From: TMED109 sp002684605
GTDB taxonomy: Bacteria > Pseudomonadota > Alphaproteobacteria > TMED109
Direction: 5' to 3'
Length of the DNA: 16,740 nt
NCBI GenBank assembly: GCA_913046335.1
Contig: CAJWSU010000026.1
Span: 1 to 16,740, forward strand
Positions 6,832 through 13,894 of this stretch are shown piece by piece. The translations under genes and the position numbers were made by a program. Within the stretch, counting starts at the first letter, position 1. Each line of letters begins with the position of its first letter. Under the pieces are notes generated by a model, which did no database searches, had not been told where the DNA came from, and saw nothing but the letters and a program-made list of their open reading frames with translations.

Positions 6832-7338
6832 ATGACTAACAGCAAGCAACTTAGAAAACTTATTACCTTAGATATAAAAGAATTTTCCAACATGATTCCA
6901 CTTTCTGGTAGCATTCTGGGTTTAGATTTAGGTGATAAGAGAATTGGACTAGCAATCTGTAATGATACTAGGTCTATTTCTACTAGCTTAAAAACTTTAG
7001 ATAGAGGCAAACTATTAAATGATATAAGCCTTATTAAAAACATCATATTAGATAACAATATAACGTCTATAGTAGTCGGAAGACCTGTTAACTTAGATGG
7101 TAAACCAGGAAAAAAATCTCAATCAATAAGAAGACTATCTGAAGAAATTAATAAAAGTCTTAATCTTCCATTGTTACTATGGGATGAAAGGTTTTCTACA
7201 CATGCAGTTGAAAAAATTTTAATAAGTGAATTAAATCTATCTAGAAAAAAGAGACAAAAAATTATAGATTCTTCTGCAGCTTGCTGGATACTTGATGGAG
7301 CAATTAAAACACTTAAAAATATTAATGTTGACAAATAA
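6832..7338 (+). CDS. ruvX: Putative Holliday junction resolvase / pre-16S rRNA nuclease RuvX (YqgF)
   Basis: 168 residues. An RNase-H-fold nuclease, linked to 16S rRNA 5'-end maturation in E. coli (YqgF) and proposed as a Holliday junction resolvase. The acidic active-site residues are present: Asp32 in ILGLDLGDKRIGLA, Glu119 in LLLWDERFST (117-122), and Asp146 in IIDSSAACWILDGAI. The substrate block VVGRPVNLDGKPG (81-93) is also conserved. The N-terminus is about 25 residues longer than the minimal family core. The segment TLDIKEFSNMIPLSGSILG aligns with the longer N-termini usual in alphaproteobacteria, so the ATG at 6832 is preferred over Met21. No good ribosome-binding site is visible. 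Its last codons contain a TTGACA -35 box and its stop codon lies in the left arm of the inverted repeat upstream of pyrB. Confidence 0.9.
   Translation: MTNSKQLRKLITLDIKEFSNMIPLSGSILGLDLGDKRIGLAICNDTRSISTSLKTLDRGKLLNDISLIKNIILDNNITSIVVGRPVNLDGKPGKKSQSIRRLSEEINKSLNLPLLLWDERFSTHAVEKILISELNLSRKKRQKIIDSSAACWILDGAIKTLKNINVDK
7328..7333 (+). promoter_or_regulatory. Consensus -35 element upstream of pyrB
   Basis: Perfect TTGACA, identical to the -35 boxes I propose for tRNA-Ser and rpmG in this window. It lies 50-55 bases upstream of the pyrB ATG, inside the end of ruvX. A -10 box at the expected distance would fall in or next to the right arm of the inverted repeat (TAATTA at 7351-7356 after 17 bases), but that hexamer is a weak match. 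The promoter is therefore suggested, not certain. Confidence 0.4.
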
Positions 7339-7359
7339 TTACCAAAACGGTAATTATTT
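7333..7359 (+). promoter_or_regulatory. Perfect 11-bp inverted repeat upstream of HTH-pyrB (operator or terminator)
   Basis: The left arm AAATAATTACC (7333-7343) and right arm GGTAATTATTT (7349-7359) are perfect reverse complements around a 5-base spacer AAAAC. The element includes the ruvX stop codon and ends 23 bases before the pyrB ATG. Its position directly after TTGACA is where an operator would sit, and the next gene encodes a protein with a helix-turn-helix domain. The alternative is a weak Rho-independent terminator of ruvX, but the stem has only three G-C pairs' worth of strength at its tip and the following bases (ATTGTTAAATT) are not a clean T-tract. Confidence 0.55.
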
Positions 7360-7382
7360 ATTGTTAAATTATAGGTTTTAAA

Positions 7383-8549
7383 ATGCATGCTTTAGATAAA
7401 TGGATTAAAGAAAAATCAATTAGCAGAGCGCAATTAGCAAAAACTTTAGATATATCTTTAGCCACACTTTCACGGTATTTATCTGGAGACAGAATACCTA
7501 AACAATCTATTATGCAAAAAATTATTGCCACAACAGATGGCAATGTTAATCCAAGCAATTTCTATGCTACAAAAATTCAAAACATAGCTTATAACAAATA
7601 TAATCAAGATCATTTATTAGGAATAGAAGGTTTAGAATCTTCAGAAATAACATCTTTGTTAGACAGAGCAGATGATATCATTAAAGATAATAGAATAGAG
7701 CCTATTATTAACCACAAGTATAAAGGTAGAACACTAGTTAACTTATTTTTTGAAGATTCAACTCGAACGAAAACATCCTTTGAGTTAGCAGCCAAACGTT
7801 TAGGCATGGATGTAATTAATATGCAAATAGAAACCTCCTCTATAAGAAAAGGGGAAAGTCTTCTAGATACTGCCATGACATTAAATGCAATGAAACCAGA
7901 TATTTTAGTAATTAGACATTCTTTAAGCGGAACTCCACATCTATTAGCTAATAAAGTAAATTGCGCCGTAATTAATGCAGGAGATGGACAGCACGAACAT
8001 CCTACACAAGCCTTGTTAGATGCTCTAGCAATTAGAAGAAGAAAAAAGAAAATTTCAGGACTAGAAATAGCAATATGTGGCGATATAGCTCATAGCCGTG
8101 TAGCAAGGTCTAATATAAAATTACTTATGACTATGGGAGCAAAGGTTAAAGTGATAGCACCTACAACACTTATGCCTCAAGGCTTAGAGGAATATGGAGC
8201 AAAAACTTATAATAATATGAAGGAAGGTTTAAAAAATACAGATATAGTTATGATATTAAGATTACAACATGAAAGAATGCAAGGAGCTCATATACCATCC
8301 GCTAAAGAATATTTTAAATTTTATGGGTTAGATAGAACAAAATTAAGTTTCGCTAAAGAAAATGCATTAGTTATGCACCCTGGCCCTATTAATAGAGGTG
8401 TAGAGATAGATAGCGAGCTAGCAGACGATATAAACAGGACTCTAATTTTAGAACAAGTTGAGCTTGGTGTAGCTATAAGAATGTCTGTAATAGAACATTT
8501 AATTAATAATTTAGATAATAAAAAATTTGATATAATAAATGAAAAATGA
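7383..8549 (+). CDS. pyrB: Aspartate carbamoyltransferase catalytic chain with N-terminal helix-turn-helix domain
   Basis: 388 residues, against about 305-335 usual for PyrB. It condenses carbamoyl phosphate and aspartate in the first committed step of pyrimidine synthesis. The ATCase part starts near residue 76 (DHLLGIEGL) and its active site is intact: STRTKT (126-131), Ser152 and Lys156 in SSIRKGES (loop 80s), GDGQHEHPTQALLDA (200-214) with His206, ILRLQHERM (291-299) with Arg293/Gln295, and HPGPINRGVEI (332-342). Residues 1-61 form an extra domain resembling Cro/C1-type helix-turn-helix: ISRAQLAKTLDISLATLSRY (13-32) followed by LSGDRIP. The frame is open from 7383 with no in-frame ATG between Met44 and the ATCase core, so a normal-length PyrB cannot be made from an ATG. 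The gene overlaps the next one by 11 bases. An inverted repeat and a TTGACA box lie just upstream. Confidence 0.93.
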   Translation: MHALDKWIKEKSISRAQLAKTLDISLATLSRYLSGDRIPKQSIMQKIIATTDGNVNPSNFYATKIQNIAYNKYNQDHLLGIEGLESSEITSLLDRADDIIKDNRIEPIINHKYKGRTLVNLFFEDSTRTKTSFELAAKRLGMDVINMQIETSSIRKGESLLDTAMTLNAMKPDILVIRHSLSGTPHLLANKVNCAVINAGDGQHEHPTQALLDALAIRRRKKKISGLEIAICGDIAHSRVARSNIKLLMTMGAKVKVIAPTTLMPQGLEEYGAKTYNNMKEGLKNTDIVMILRLQHERMQGAHIPSAKEYFKFYGLDRTKLSFAKENALVMHPGPINRGVEIDSELADDINRTLILEQVELGVAIRMSVIEHLINNLDNKKFDIINEK

Positions 8550-9852
8550 TTTAAAAAATAATATAGCTTTTACTAATGCTCGATTAATTGATCCTCATTC
8601 AGGGTTAGATGCACTTGGCGATCTAATAACTGAGGGTAAACAAATTAAAGCTATTGGAAAAAATTTATTTCCTGATGGTACTCCTGAAAATATATTAAAA
8701 ATAAACTGTAAAGGTAATGTTTTATGTCCAGGGTTTATAGATATAAATACCCATTTACGAGAACCCGGCGAAGAGCATAAAGAAAATATAAATACTGCTT
8801 CAGCATCTGCTTTGGCCGGAGGTATAACTAGTTTAGTATGTATGCCTGATACTCAGCCAGTTATAGATCAAATTCCTATTATAGAGTTCATAAAAAAAAG
8901 AGCTAGAGAAACTAACGGTGTAAAAATATTTCCAGCAGCTTCCATAACAAAAAATATAGAAGGAAAACAATTAACTGAAATGGGCTTATTAATGGAAGCT
9001 GGAGCAATATTATTTACTGATGCTGATAAAACTATTAAAAGTACAAAAGTAATGAAACAAGCACTTACATATGCCAAAAATTTTGATTTATTAATCATGG
9101 TATCACCTCAAGATTATGACCTTTCTTTAAATGGGGTAATGAATGGAGGTGCTTTAGCTAGTAAGCTAGGATTACCTGGAATATCTAAAGTAGCAGAGAT
9201 TATCCAAGTAGAAAGAGACCTTAGATTATTAGAGAATACGGGGGGAAGACTACATTTTTCAAATATAACAACCCATGAATCTATACTTGCTATTGAAAAA
9301 GCAAAAAATTCAGGATTCAATGTAACTTGCTCAACAGCTCCACATTATTTTACTTTAAATGAGAGAGCAGTTGATGAGTGGAAAACTTTTGCTAAAGTTT
9401 TTCCTCCTTTAAGAGAAGAAAATGATAGAGAAGCAATATATAATGCATTACTTGAAAATCAAATAGATATAATTTCTAGCCATCACTCTCCACAGGACCA
9501 AGATAGTAAAAGATTACCTTTTGAACAGGCTGAATTTGGAATATCAGGCATGGAAACATTATTACCTATTTCATTAGACTTACATTTTAATGGAAACATT
9601 AAATTAATTGATTTAATTGATAAGTTAACAAACCAACCAGCAGAATTACTAAATATAAATGCAGGAAAGCTTAAAGTAAACTCTCCTGCAGATTTAACAG
9701 TTATTGACATAAATAATTCTAATATAATTAATTTAGAAGACATGAAAAGTAAATCTAAGAACTCTCTTTTTGATCAATACAATTATAAGGGAAAAATCTT
9801 ATATACAATAGTAGATGGCAGAATAGTTTTTGAATCCTCTAAAGTGAAATAG
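8539..9852 (+). CDS. Dihydroorotase-like protein lacking metal ligands, probable non-catalytic PyrC'
   Basis: 437 residues, the length and fold of class I dihydroorotase (amidohydrolase barrel): N-terminal beta part, VLCPGFIDI, LREPGEEHKENI, AGGITSLVCMPDTQP and a C-terminal SPADLTVID strand. However, most zinc-binding positions are changed. The HxH motif reads N70-T-H72. The HAED motif reads SPQD with Ser189 in place of His. HxxHxS reads HFSNIT with Asn242 in place of His. TDHAPH reads SSHHSPQ with His315 in place of Asp. Loss of four of six ligands argues against hydrolase activity. In Pseudomonas-type ATCases an inactive DHOase homologue (PyrC', pyrX) is a structural partner of PyrB. The 11-base overlap with pyrB here fits such a complex. 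An active dihydroorotase should then be encoded elsewhere. No strong ribosome-binding site is seen, so translation is likely coupled to pyrB. Confidence 0.85.
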   Translation: MKNDLKNNIAFTNARLIDPHSGLDALGDLITEGKQIKAIGKNLFPDGTPENILKINCKGNVLCPGFIDINTHLREPGEEHKENINTASASALAGGITSLVCMPDTQPVIDQIPIIEFIKKRARETNGVKIFPAASITKNIEGKQLTEMGLLMEAGAILFTDADKTIKSTKVMKQALTYAKNFDLLIMVSPQDYDLSLNGVMNGGALASKLGLPGISKVAEIIQVERDLRLLENTGGRLHFSNITTHESILAIEKAKNSGFNVTCSTAPHYFTLNERAVDEWKTFAKVFPPLREENDREAIYNALLENQIDIISSHHSPQDQDSKRLPFEQAEFGISGMETLLPISLDLHFNGNIKLIDLIDKLTNQPAELLNINAGKLKVNSPADLTVIDINNSNIINLEDMKSKSKNSLFDQYNYKGKILYTIVDGRIVFESSKVK

Positions 9853-9859
9853 TAAAAAT

Positions 9860-10540
9860 ATGTTTATATTTATAGAAAACTTTGTTCAACTCATTAAATA
9901 TCAAAATATTATTATATTTTTATTATTTGGCTTTATAATTGGTTCTATTCCCTTTGGTCTAATCATTGTGAAAATTTCTGGTTATGGAGATATAAGAAAA
10001 ATAGGATCAGGAAATATTGGAGCAACAAATGTTTTAAGGACTGGAAATAAATTTATAGCAGTATTAACATTAATATTCGATGTATCAAAAAGTTTTATAA
10101 TACTATATCTGGCCCAAATTATTTTTAAACCAATACTTAATGAAAGCCTTTTAGTAACTCTTCTTTTAAGTTTGAGCTTATTATCTATATTAGGTCATAT
10201 GTTTAGCCCTTTTTTATTATTTAAAGGGGGGAAAGGAATTGCAACCTCAGCTGGTATTTTGTTATTCTTAAGCTGGCCTTGCGCTTTACTTGCTATGTCA
10301 ATATGGCTTTTATTTGCTTTAATTTTTAAAACTTCCTCTTTAGGGGCATTGTCAGCGAGTATAAGCGCTCCTGTGTTATTTTGGATAATAAGTAAACTCG
10401 TTGAAATAGAATTACTGCCAAATAGCTTAAATATTAATAATATAGAAATATATATTGTATTTATAATAACAGTACTAATATGGACTAAACATATTCCTAA
10501 TATTAAAAGAATATTTAAAGGAACAGAATCAAAAATATAA
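9860..10540 (+). CDS. plsY: Acyl-phosphate:glycerol-3-phosphate acyltransferase PlsY
   Basis: 226 residues, an inner-membrane protein that transfers the acyl group from acyl-phosphate to glycerol-3-phosphate, the first acylation of phospholipid synthesis. All PlsY motifs are visible: GSIPFG (28-33) in the first membrane segment; GSGNIGATNVLRTGNK (49-64), the acyl-phosphate/phosphate loop; and GHMFSPFLLFKGGKGIAT (112-129), the glycerol-3-phosphate site. Five or more hydrophobic segments run along the protein, and it ends with KHIPNIKRIFKG, as in homologues. The N-terminus is about ten residues longer than usual. The gene follows the pyrC-like gene after 7 bases, so it belongs to the same transcript. 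In many alphaproteobacteria the next gene is dprA; here it is topA. Confidence 0.95.
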   Translation: MFIFIENFVQLIKYQNIIIFLLFGFIIGSIPFGLIIVKISGYGDIRKIGSGNIGATNVLRTGNKFIAVLTLIFDVSKSFIILYLAQIIFKPILNESLLVTLLLSLSLLSILGHMFSPFLLFKGGKGIATSAGILLFLSWPCALLAMSIWLLFALIFKTSSLGALSASISAPVLFWIISKLVEIELLPNSLNINNIEIYIVFIITVLIWTKHIPNIKRIFKGTESKI

Positions 10541-10633
10541 AGATAATGCAATAATTAAAAAAAAAATAATTTGCTAAAATTATAAAAGATTATTAATGGT
10601 GAATTTATATTAAAATTTATATAAGAGATATTT

Positions 10634-13000
10634 ATGAATATTGTTATTGTTGAATCTCCTGCAAAAGCCAAAACTATTAATCAATACTTAGGAAATGATT
10701 ATAAAGTTCTAGCATCTTATGGACATATTAGAGACCTACCTAACAAGAAAGGGTCCGTAGTGCCAGAAGAAGAATTTTTGATGAAGTATGAAGTGCAATC
10801 AGACAAAAGTAAGCACGCAACAGCAATAGTAAAATCAATATCTAAAGGTGACACTTTATGGTTAGCCACTGATGCTGATAGAGAAGGCGAAGCCATTGCC
10901 TGGCATATACATACTTATTTAAATGAAAAGAATAAATTAAGTGATGTAGAAATAAAAAGAGTTGTTTTTAATGAAATTACTAAGAATGCAATATTAGAAG
11001 CTTTTAAAAAACCAAGTGAAATAGATATAAATATGGTAGATGCTTATCAAGCAAGAAGAGCTTTGGACTACCTTATGGGATTCACTTTATCGCCCGTCTT
11101 ATGGAAAACACTTCCAAGAGCAAAATCGGCAGGCCGTGTCCAATCTGTTGCTCTTAAGTTAGTTTGTGATAGAGAAACAGAAAGAGAAAAATTCAAACCT
11201 AAAGAATATTGGACCATTAATTCAGGCTTCAAAAATAATAATGGAGAGTCTTTTATTGCTAACTTAAATATTCTTGATAGCAATAAATTAAAAAAATTTG
11301 ATATACATTCAAAAGTTGAAGCAGATAAAGCTTTAGAAAAAATTAATAATGTTAATAACTATACTGTTATAGAAATTAAAAAAAAGCGTGTGAAAAACCA
11401 TCCCACTGCGCCTTTTATAACTTCTACTTTACAGCAAGAAGCATCTCGAAAACTAGGTATAGGTGCAAAAAATACAATGAGGATTGCCCAGAGTTTATAT
11501 GAAGGAATTGAAATTAATGGAGAAACAGTAGGGCTAATATCTTATATGAGAACTGACTCAATTCATCTATCCGATACTGCAATTGAGCAAATAAGAAACT
11601 TAATAACTGTGAAATTCGGAAAAAATTATTTGCCAGAAACACATAGAATACATAATAAAAAATTAAATAATGCTCAGGAAGCTCATGAAGCTATAAGACC
11701 AACAGACGTAAACAGAACTCCAGAAACTATTAATAATTATCTAGATGAAAGACAAAGACTTTTATATGAATTAATTTGGAAAAGAACAATATCTTCTCAA
11801 ATGGAAAGTGCTGACATAGATCAAGTTAGCATAAATATTGGATCTGAGAATAGCGAAATACAATTTAAAACTACAGGTTCTATTATAGTTTTTGATGGTT
11901 ATAAGAAAATATACACAGAGGATAAAGATGATATCGATGATGAAGATAAAAACAATAGTAATATACCTAATGTTTCAGAAGGAGAAATCTTAAAATCATT
12001 TGAAGTAAAGTCATTTCAACATTTTACTGAACCTCCACCTAGATATACAGAAGCTTCCTTAGTAAAAAAGCTAGAAGAATTAGGTATTGGTAGGCCTTCA
12101 ACATACGCATCTATTGTTTCTGTTATTAAAGACAAAGGCTATGTAAGGTATGAAAAGAAACGGTTTGAACCAGAAACAAAGGGACGAATAGTCACGGCAT
12201 TTTTACATGGTAATTTTAGTAATTATATTGAAGAAAACTTTACGGCTAAGCTAGAGGCACAACTTGATGACGTTTCTAATGGAAAAATGAAATGGAAAAA
12301 AACCCTAGAAAATTGGTGGCTTCCATTTAAAGAAACAATAGATAGCGCATCTTCATTAAGGGTAAGAGATGTAGAAAAACAAATAGATAAAGACTTAGGA
12401 CCTCATTTCTTTCCTCCCATGGAAGATGGAAGTGATCCAAGAAAATGTCCAAAATGTAAGGAAGGCATCTTAAATATTAGGTATGGCAGAAGTGGCGGTT
12501 TTATAGGCTGTTCAACCCATCCAGAATGTGATCATACTGCGAAATTAGTTGTTGGTAAAGGCAAAGAATCAAGCAAAATAGAACCCATTAAATTAGGTGA
12601 AAACAAAGATGAGTTATCTATAACTTTGAGAGTTGGACCATACGGACCATACGTACAATTGGGAGAAACTCCTAAAAAAGAAGACAAAAAAGCACCAAAA
12701 CCTAAAAGGGCCTCTATACCCAAAAATATTGACTATGAAAGCATAACTCTTGAAACAGCATTATCTATGCTGGCATTACCTAGAGAAATTGGGCCGCATC
12801 CTGTGACGGGAAAAATGATAACAGCTAATAATGGAAGATTTGGACCATATGTGAAGCATGAGAATACATTTGCTAGCGTAAAAGATGATAATGAAGATAT
12901 TCTTACCATAGGTATTAATAGAGCTGTAGATTTAATAGTAGAAAAAGAAAGTAAACCTCCCTCAAAAAGAAGATTTACCAGGAAAAAATTAAAAAAGTAG
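10634..13000 (+). CDS. topA: DNA topoisomerase I (type IA)
   Basis: 788 residues, somewhat shorter than many alphaproteobacterial TopA proteins. It relaxes negative supercoils through a 5'-phosphotyrosine intermediate. The TOPRIM domain has Glu7 in VIVESPAKAK and the DADRE acidic cluster (Asp80, Asp82, Glu84). The active-site Tyr304 is in LISYMRTDS. Other blocks are PRAKSAGRVQSVALKL (161-176), HEAIRPTD and GIGRPSTYASIV. The C-terminal region holds a single four-cysteine zinc ribbon (Cys605, Cys608, Cys626, Cys632), then two Topo_C repeats marked by VGPYGPYVQLG and GRFGPYVKHENTFASV, and a basic tail (SKRRFTRKKLKK). A 93-bp AT-rich gap separates it from plsY, so it may have its own promoter; no clear -35/-10 pair is seen. 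The ATG at 10634 gives the expected N-terminus. Confidence 0.97.
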   Translation: MNIVIVESPAKAKTINQYLGNDYKVLASYGHIRDLPNKKGSVVPEEEFLMKYEVQSDKSKHATAIVKSISKGDTLWLATDADREGEAIAWHIHTYLNEKNKLSDVEIKRVVFNEITKNAILEAFKKPSEIDINMVDAYQARRALDYLMGFTLSPVLWKTLPRAKSAGRVQSVALKLVCDRETEREKFKPKEYWTINSGFKNNNGESFIANLNILDSNKLKKFDIHSKVEADKALEKINNVNNYTVIEIKKKRVKNHPTAPFITSTLQQEASRKLGIGAKNTMRIAQSLYEGIEINGETVGLISYMRTDSIHLSDTAIEQIRNLITVKFGKNYLPETHRIHNKKLNNAQEAHEAIRPTDVNRTPETINNYLDERQRLLYELIWKRTISSQMESADIDQVSINIGSENSEIQFKTTGSIIVFDGYKKIYTEDKDDIDDEDKNNSNIPNVSEGEILKSFEVKSFQHFTEPPPRYTEASLVKKLEELGIGRPSTYASIVSVIKDKGYVRYEKKRFEPETKGRIVTAFLHGNFSNYIEENFTAKLEAQLDDVSNGKMKWKKTLENWWLPFKETIDSASSLRVRDVEKQIDKDLGPHFFPPMEDGSDPRKCPKCKEGILNIRYGRSGGFIGCSTHPECDHTAKLVVGKGKESSKIEPIKLGENKDELSITLRVGPYGPYVQLGETPKKEDKKAPKPKRASIPKNIDYESITLETALSMLALPREIGPHPVTGKMITANNGRFGPYVKHENTFASVKDDNEDILTIGINRAVDLIVEKESKPPSKRRFTRKKLKK

Positions 13001-13029
13001 TGTTATTATACAATATTAACATACAAATC

Positions 13030-13057
13030 TTGACACAATCATTAGTTTGTTTATTCT
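13030..13057 (+). promoter_or_regulatory. Promoter of rpmG
   Basis: TTGACA (13030-13035, perfect -35) and TATTCT (13052-13057, 4 of 6 matches to -10) are separated by 16 bases. The start site would be near 13064. An AAAGGG ribosome-binding sequence lies about 6 bases before the rpmG ATG at 13082. Confidence 0.6.
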
Positions 13058-13081
13058 CGCAACAAAATAAAGGGTTATCAA

Positions 13082-13246
13082 ATGGCTAAACCAACTACAA
13101 TAAAAATAAGACTTAAAAGTACAGAATCTGGTTTTTTTTACGTAACTAAAAAAAATAGCAGAACAATGACAGAAAAAATGGAAGTAAAAAAATACGACCC
13201 TGTTGCTAGAAAGCATGTTTTGTTTAAAGAAGATAAAATTAAATAA
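13082..13246 (+). CDS. rpmG: 50S ribosomal protein bL33
   Basis: 54 residues: MAKPTTIKIRLKSTESG, then FFYVTKKNSRTMTEKMEVKK and YDPVARKHVLFKEDKIK. This matches bL33, including the T-x-K-N-x-R...M...KYDP.ARKHV..KE core. The length fits the 54-55 residues usual in proteobacteria. It has no cysteines, so it is the zinc-independent (C-) form. The start follows AAAGGG and a TTGACA promoter. The protein sits at the E site of the large ribosomal subunit. It lies between topA and a HAD-like gene that begins 24 bases downstream and is probably co-transcribed. Confidence 0.96.
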   Translation: MAKPTTIKIRLKSTESGFFYVTKKNSRTMTEKMEVKKYDPVARKHVLFKEDKIK

Positions 13247-13270
13247 ATATAATTTAATAATATTCTTCTA

Positions 13271-13894
13271 ATGAATACATCTTTAAATATTAATCCTAAT
13301 CTTCCTCTCTTAATTTCTGATGCAGATGAAGTTATATTTGAGTTTATGAAAAGCTTTGAAAAGTACCTGCTGTCCAACAATATGTATTTTTCCTATAAAT
13401 CATTTAAGCTAAATGGGAACATTCATAAAAAGAAAACTAATAACCCAATAGATAGTACTAGTATACCGATAATTATATCTGATTTTTTTCAAGAATATGC
13501 CATTAAGATGCCTTTAATTAAAGGAGCTAAAAGTGCATTAGAAAAATTAAGTAAGATCATGAATGTTGTTATATTATCTAATATTCCTCAAAAATATGCT
13601 GCTGATAGAATACAATGTTTTAAAGATAACAATATGAACTATGCATTTATTAGTAATGAGGGAACCAAAAACATTAAATGCTTAGAGTTACAAAAACTTA
13701 CTAATAAAAAAGTTTTTTTTATAGATGACCTACCTAATCAAATATATTCTGTCAGAGAAAACTGTACTAATATAACTACTATACATTTTCTACAAAATAA
13801 AAAGCTACTTAAGATAATACCTAATGTAAATGATTGCGATTTCAAAACAGATAATTGGGAATCAGTACTAAAATTTATTTATAAAAATATTTAG
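13271..13894 (+). CDS. HAD-superfamily hydrolase-like protein
   Basis: 207 residues. Haloacid-dehalogenase-type motifs appear in order: motif I LLISDADEVIFEF with Asp17 and Asp19; motif II VVILSNIP with Ser103; a candidate motif III Lys133 in NEGTKNIK; and motif IV VFFIDDLPNQI with Asp152-Asp153. A cap region lies between motif I and II (about 25-85). All four catalytic elements are present, so it is probably an active phosphatase or phosphotransferase of unknown substrate. 'LPLL..DADEVL..F...FE.YL' starts are seen in an uncharacterised alphaproteobacterial family, from memory. It has no good ribosome-binding site and lies 24 bases after rpmG. Its stop codon TAG overlaps the eipB stop on the other strand. 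Confidence 0.75.
   Translation: MNTSLNINPNLPLLISDADEVIFEFMKSFEKYLLSNNMYFSYKSFKLNGNIHKKKTNNPIDSTSIPIIISDFFQEYAIKMPLIKGAKSALEKLSKIMNVVILSNIPQKYAADRIQCFKDNNMNYAFISNEGTKNIKCLELQKLTNKKVFFIDDLPNQIYSVRENCTNITTIHFLQNKKLLKIIPNVNDCDFKTDNWESVLKFIYKNI

Noticed and set aside
6820..6834. TTAGCACTC next to the ruvX start, identical to one arm of the CIRCE (HrcA) element
   Set aside because: CIRCE needs GAGTGCTAA nine bases away. Neither side has it, so this is a lone half-site and ruvX is not a heat-shock chaperone gene.
8539..9852. Reading the PyrC-like gene as a decayed pseudogene
   Set aside because: The frame is full-length, with no stops or frameshifts. Non-metal motifs such as LREPGEEHKE and MPDTQP are conserved, and it overlaps pyrB, so maintained function without catalysis is more likely.
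10195..10551. 118-codon open frame antisense to plsY
   Set aside because: The plus-strand frame has all PlsY motifs. The hydrophobic look of the antisense product is expected opposite AT-rich membrane-protein codons.
10545..10575. Possible hairpin GCAAT...TTTGC around an A-run after plsY
   Set aside because: The stem needs a bulge and has only two G-C pairs, with an A-rich loop and no T-tract after it. It is not convincing as a terminator.
13138..13380. 80-codon minus-strand frame spanning rpmG and the start of the HAD-like gene
   Set aside because: It is antisense to the well-supported bL33 gene and the motif I region of the HAD protein, with no supporting signals.
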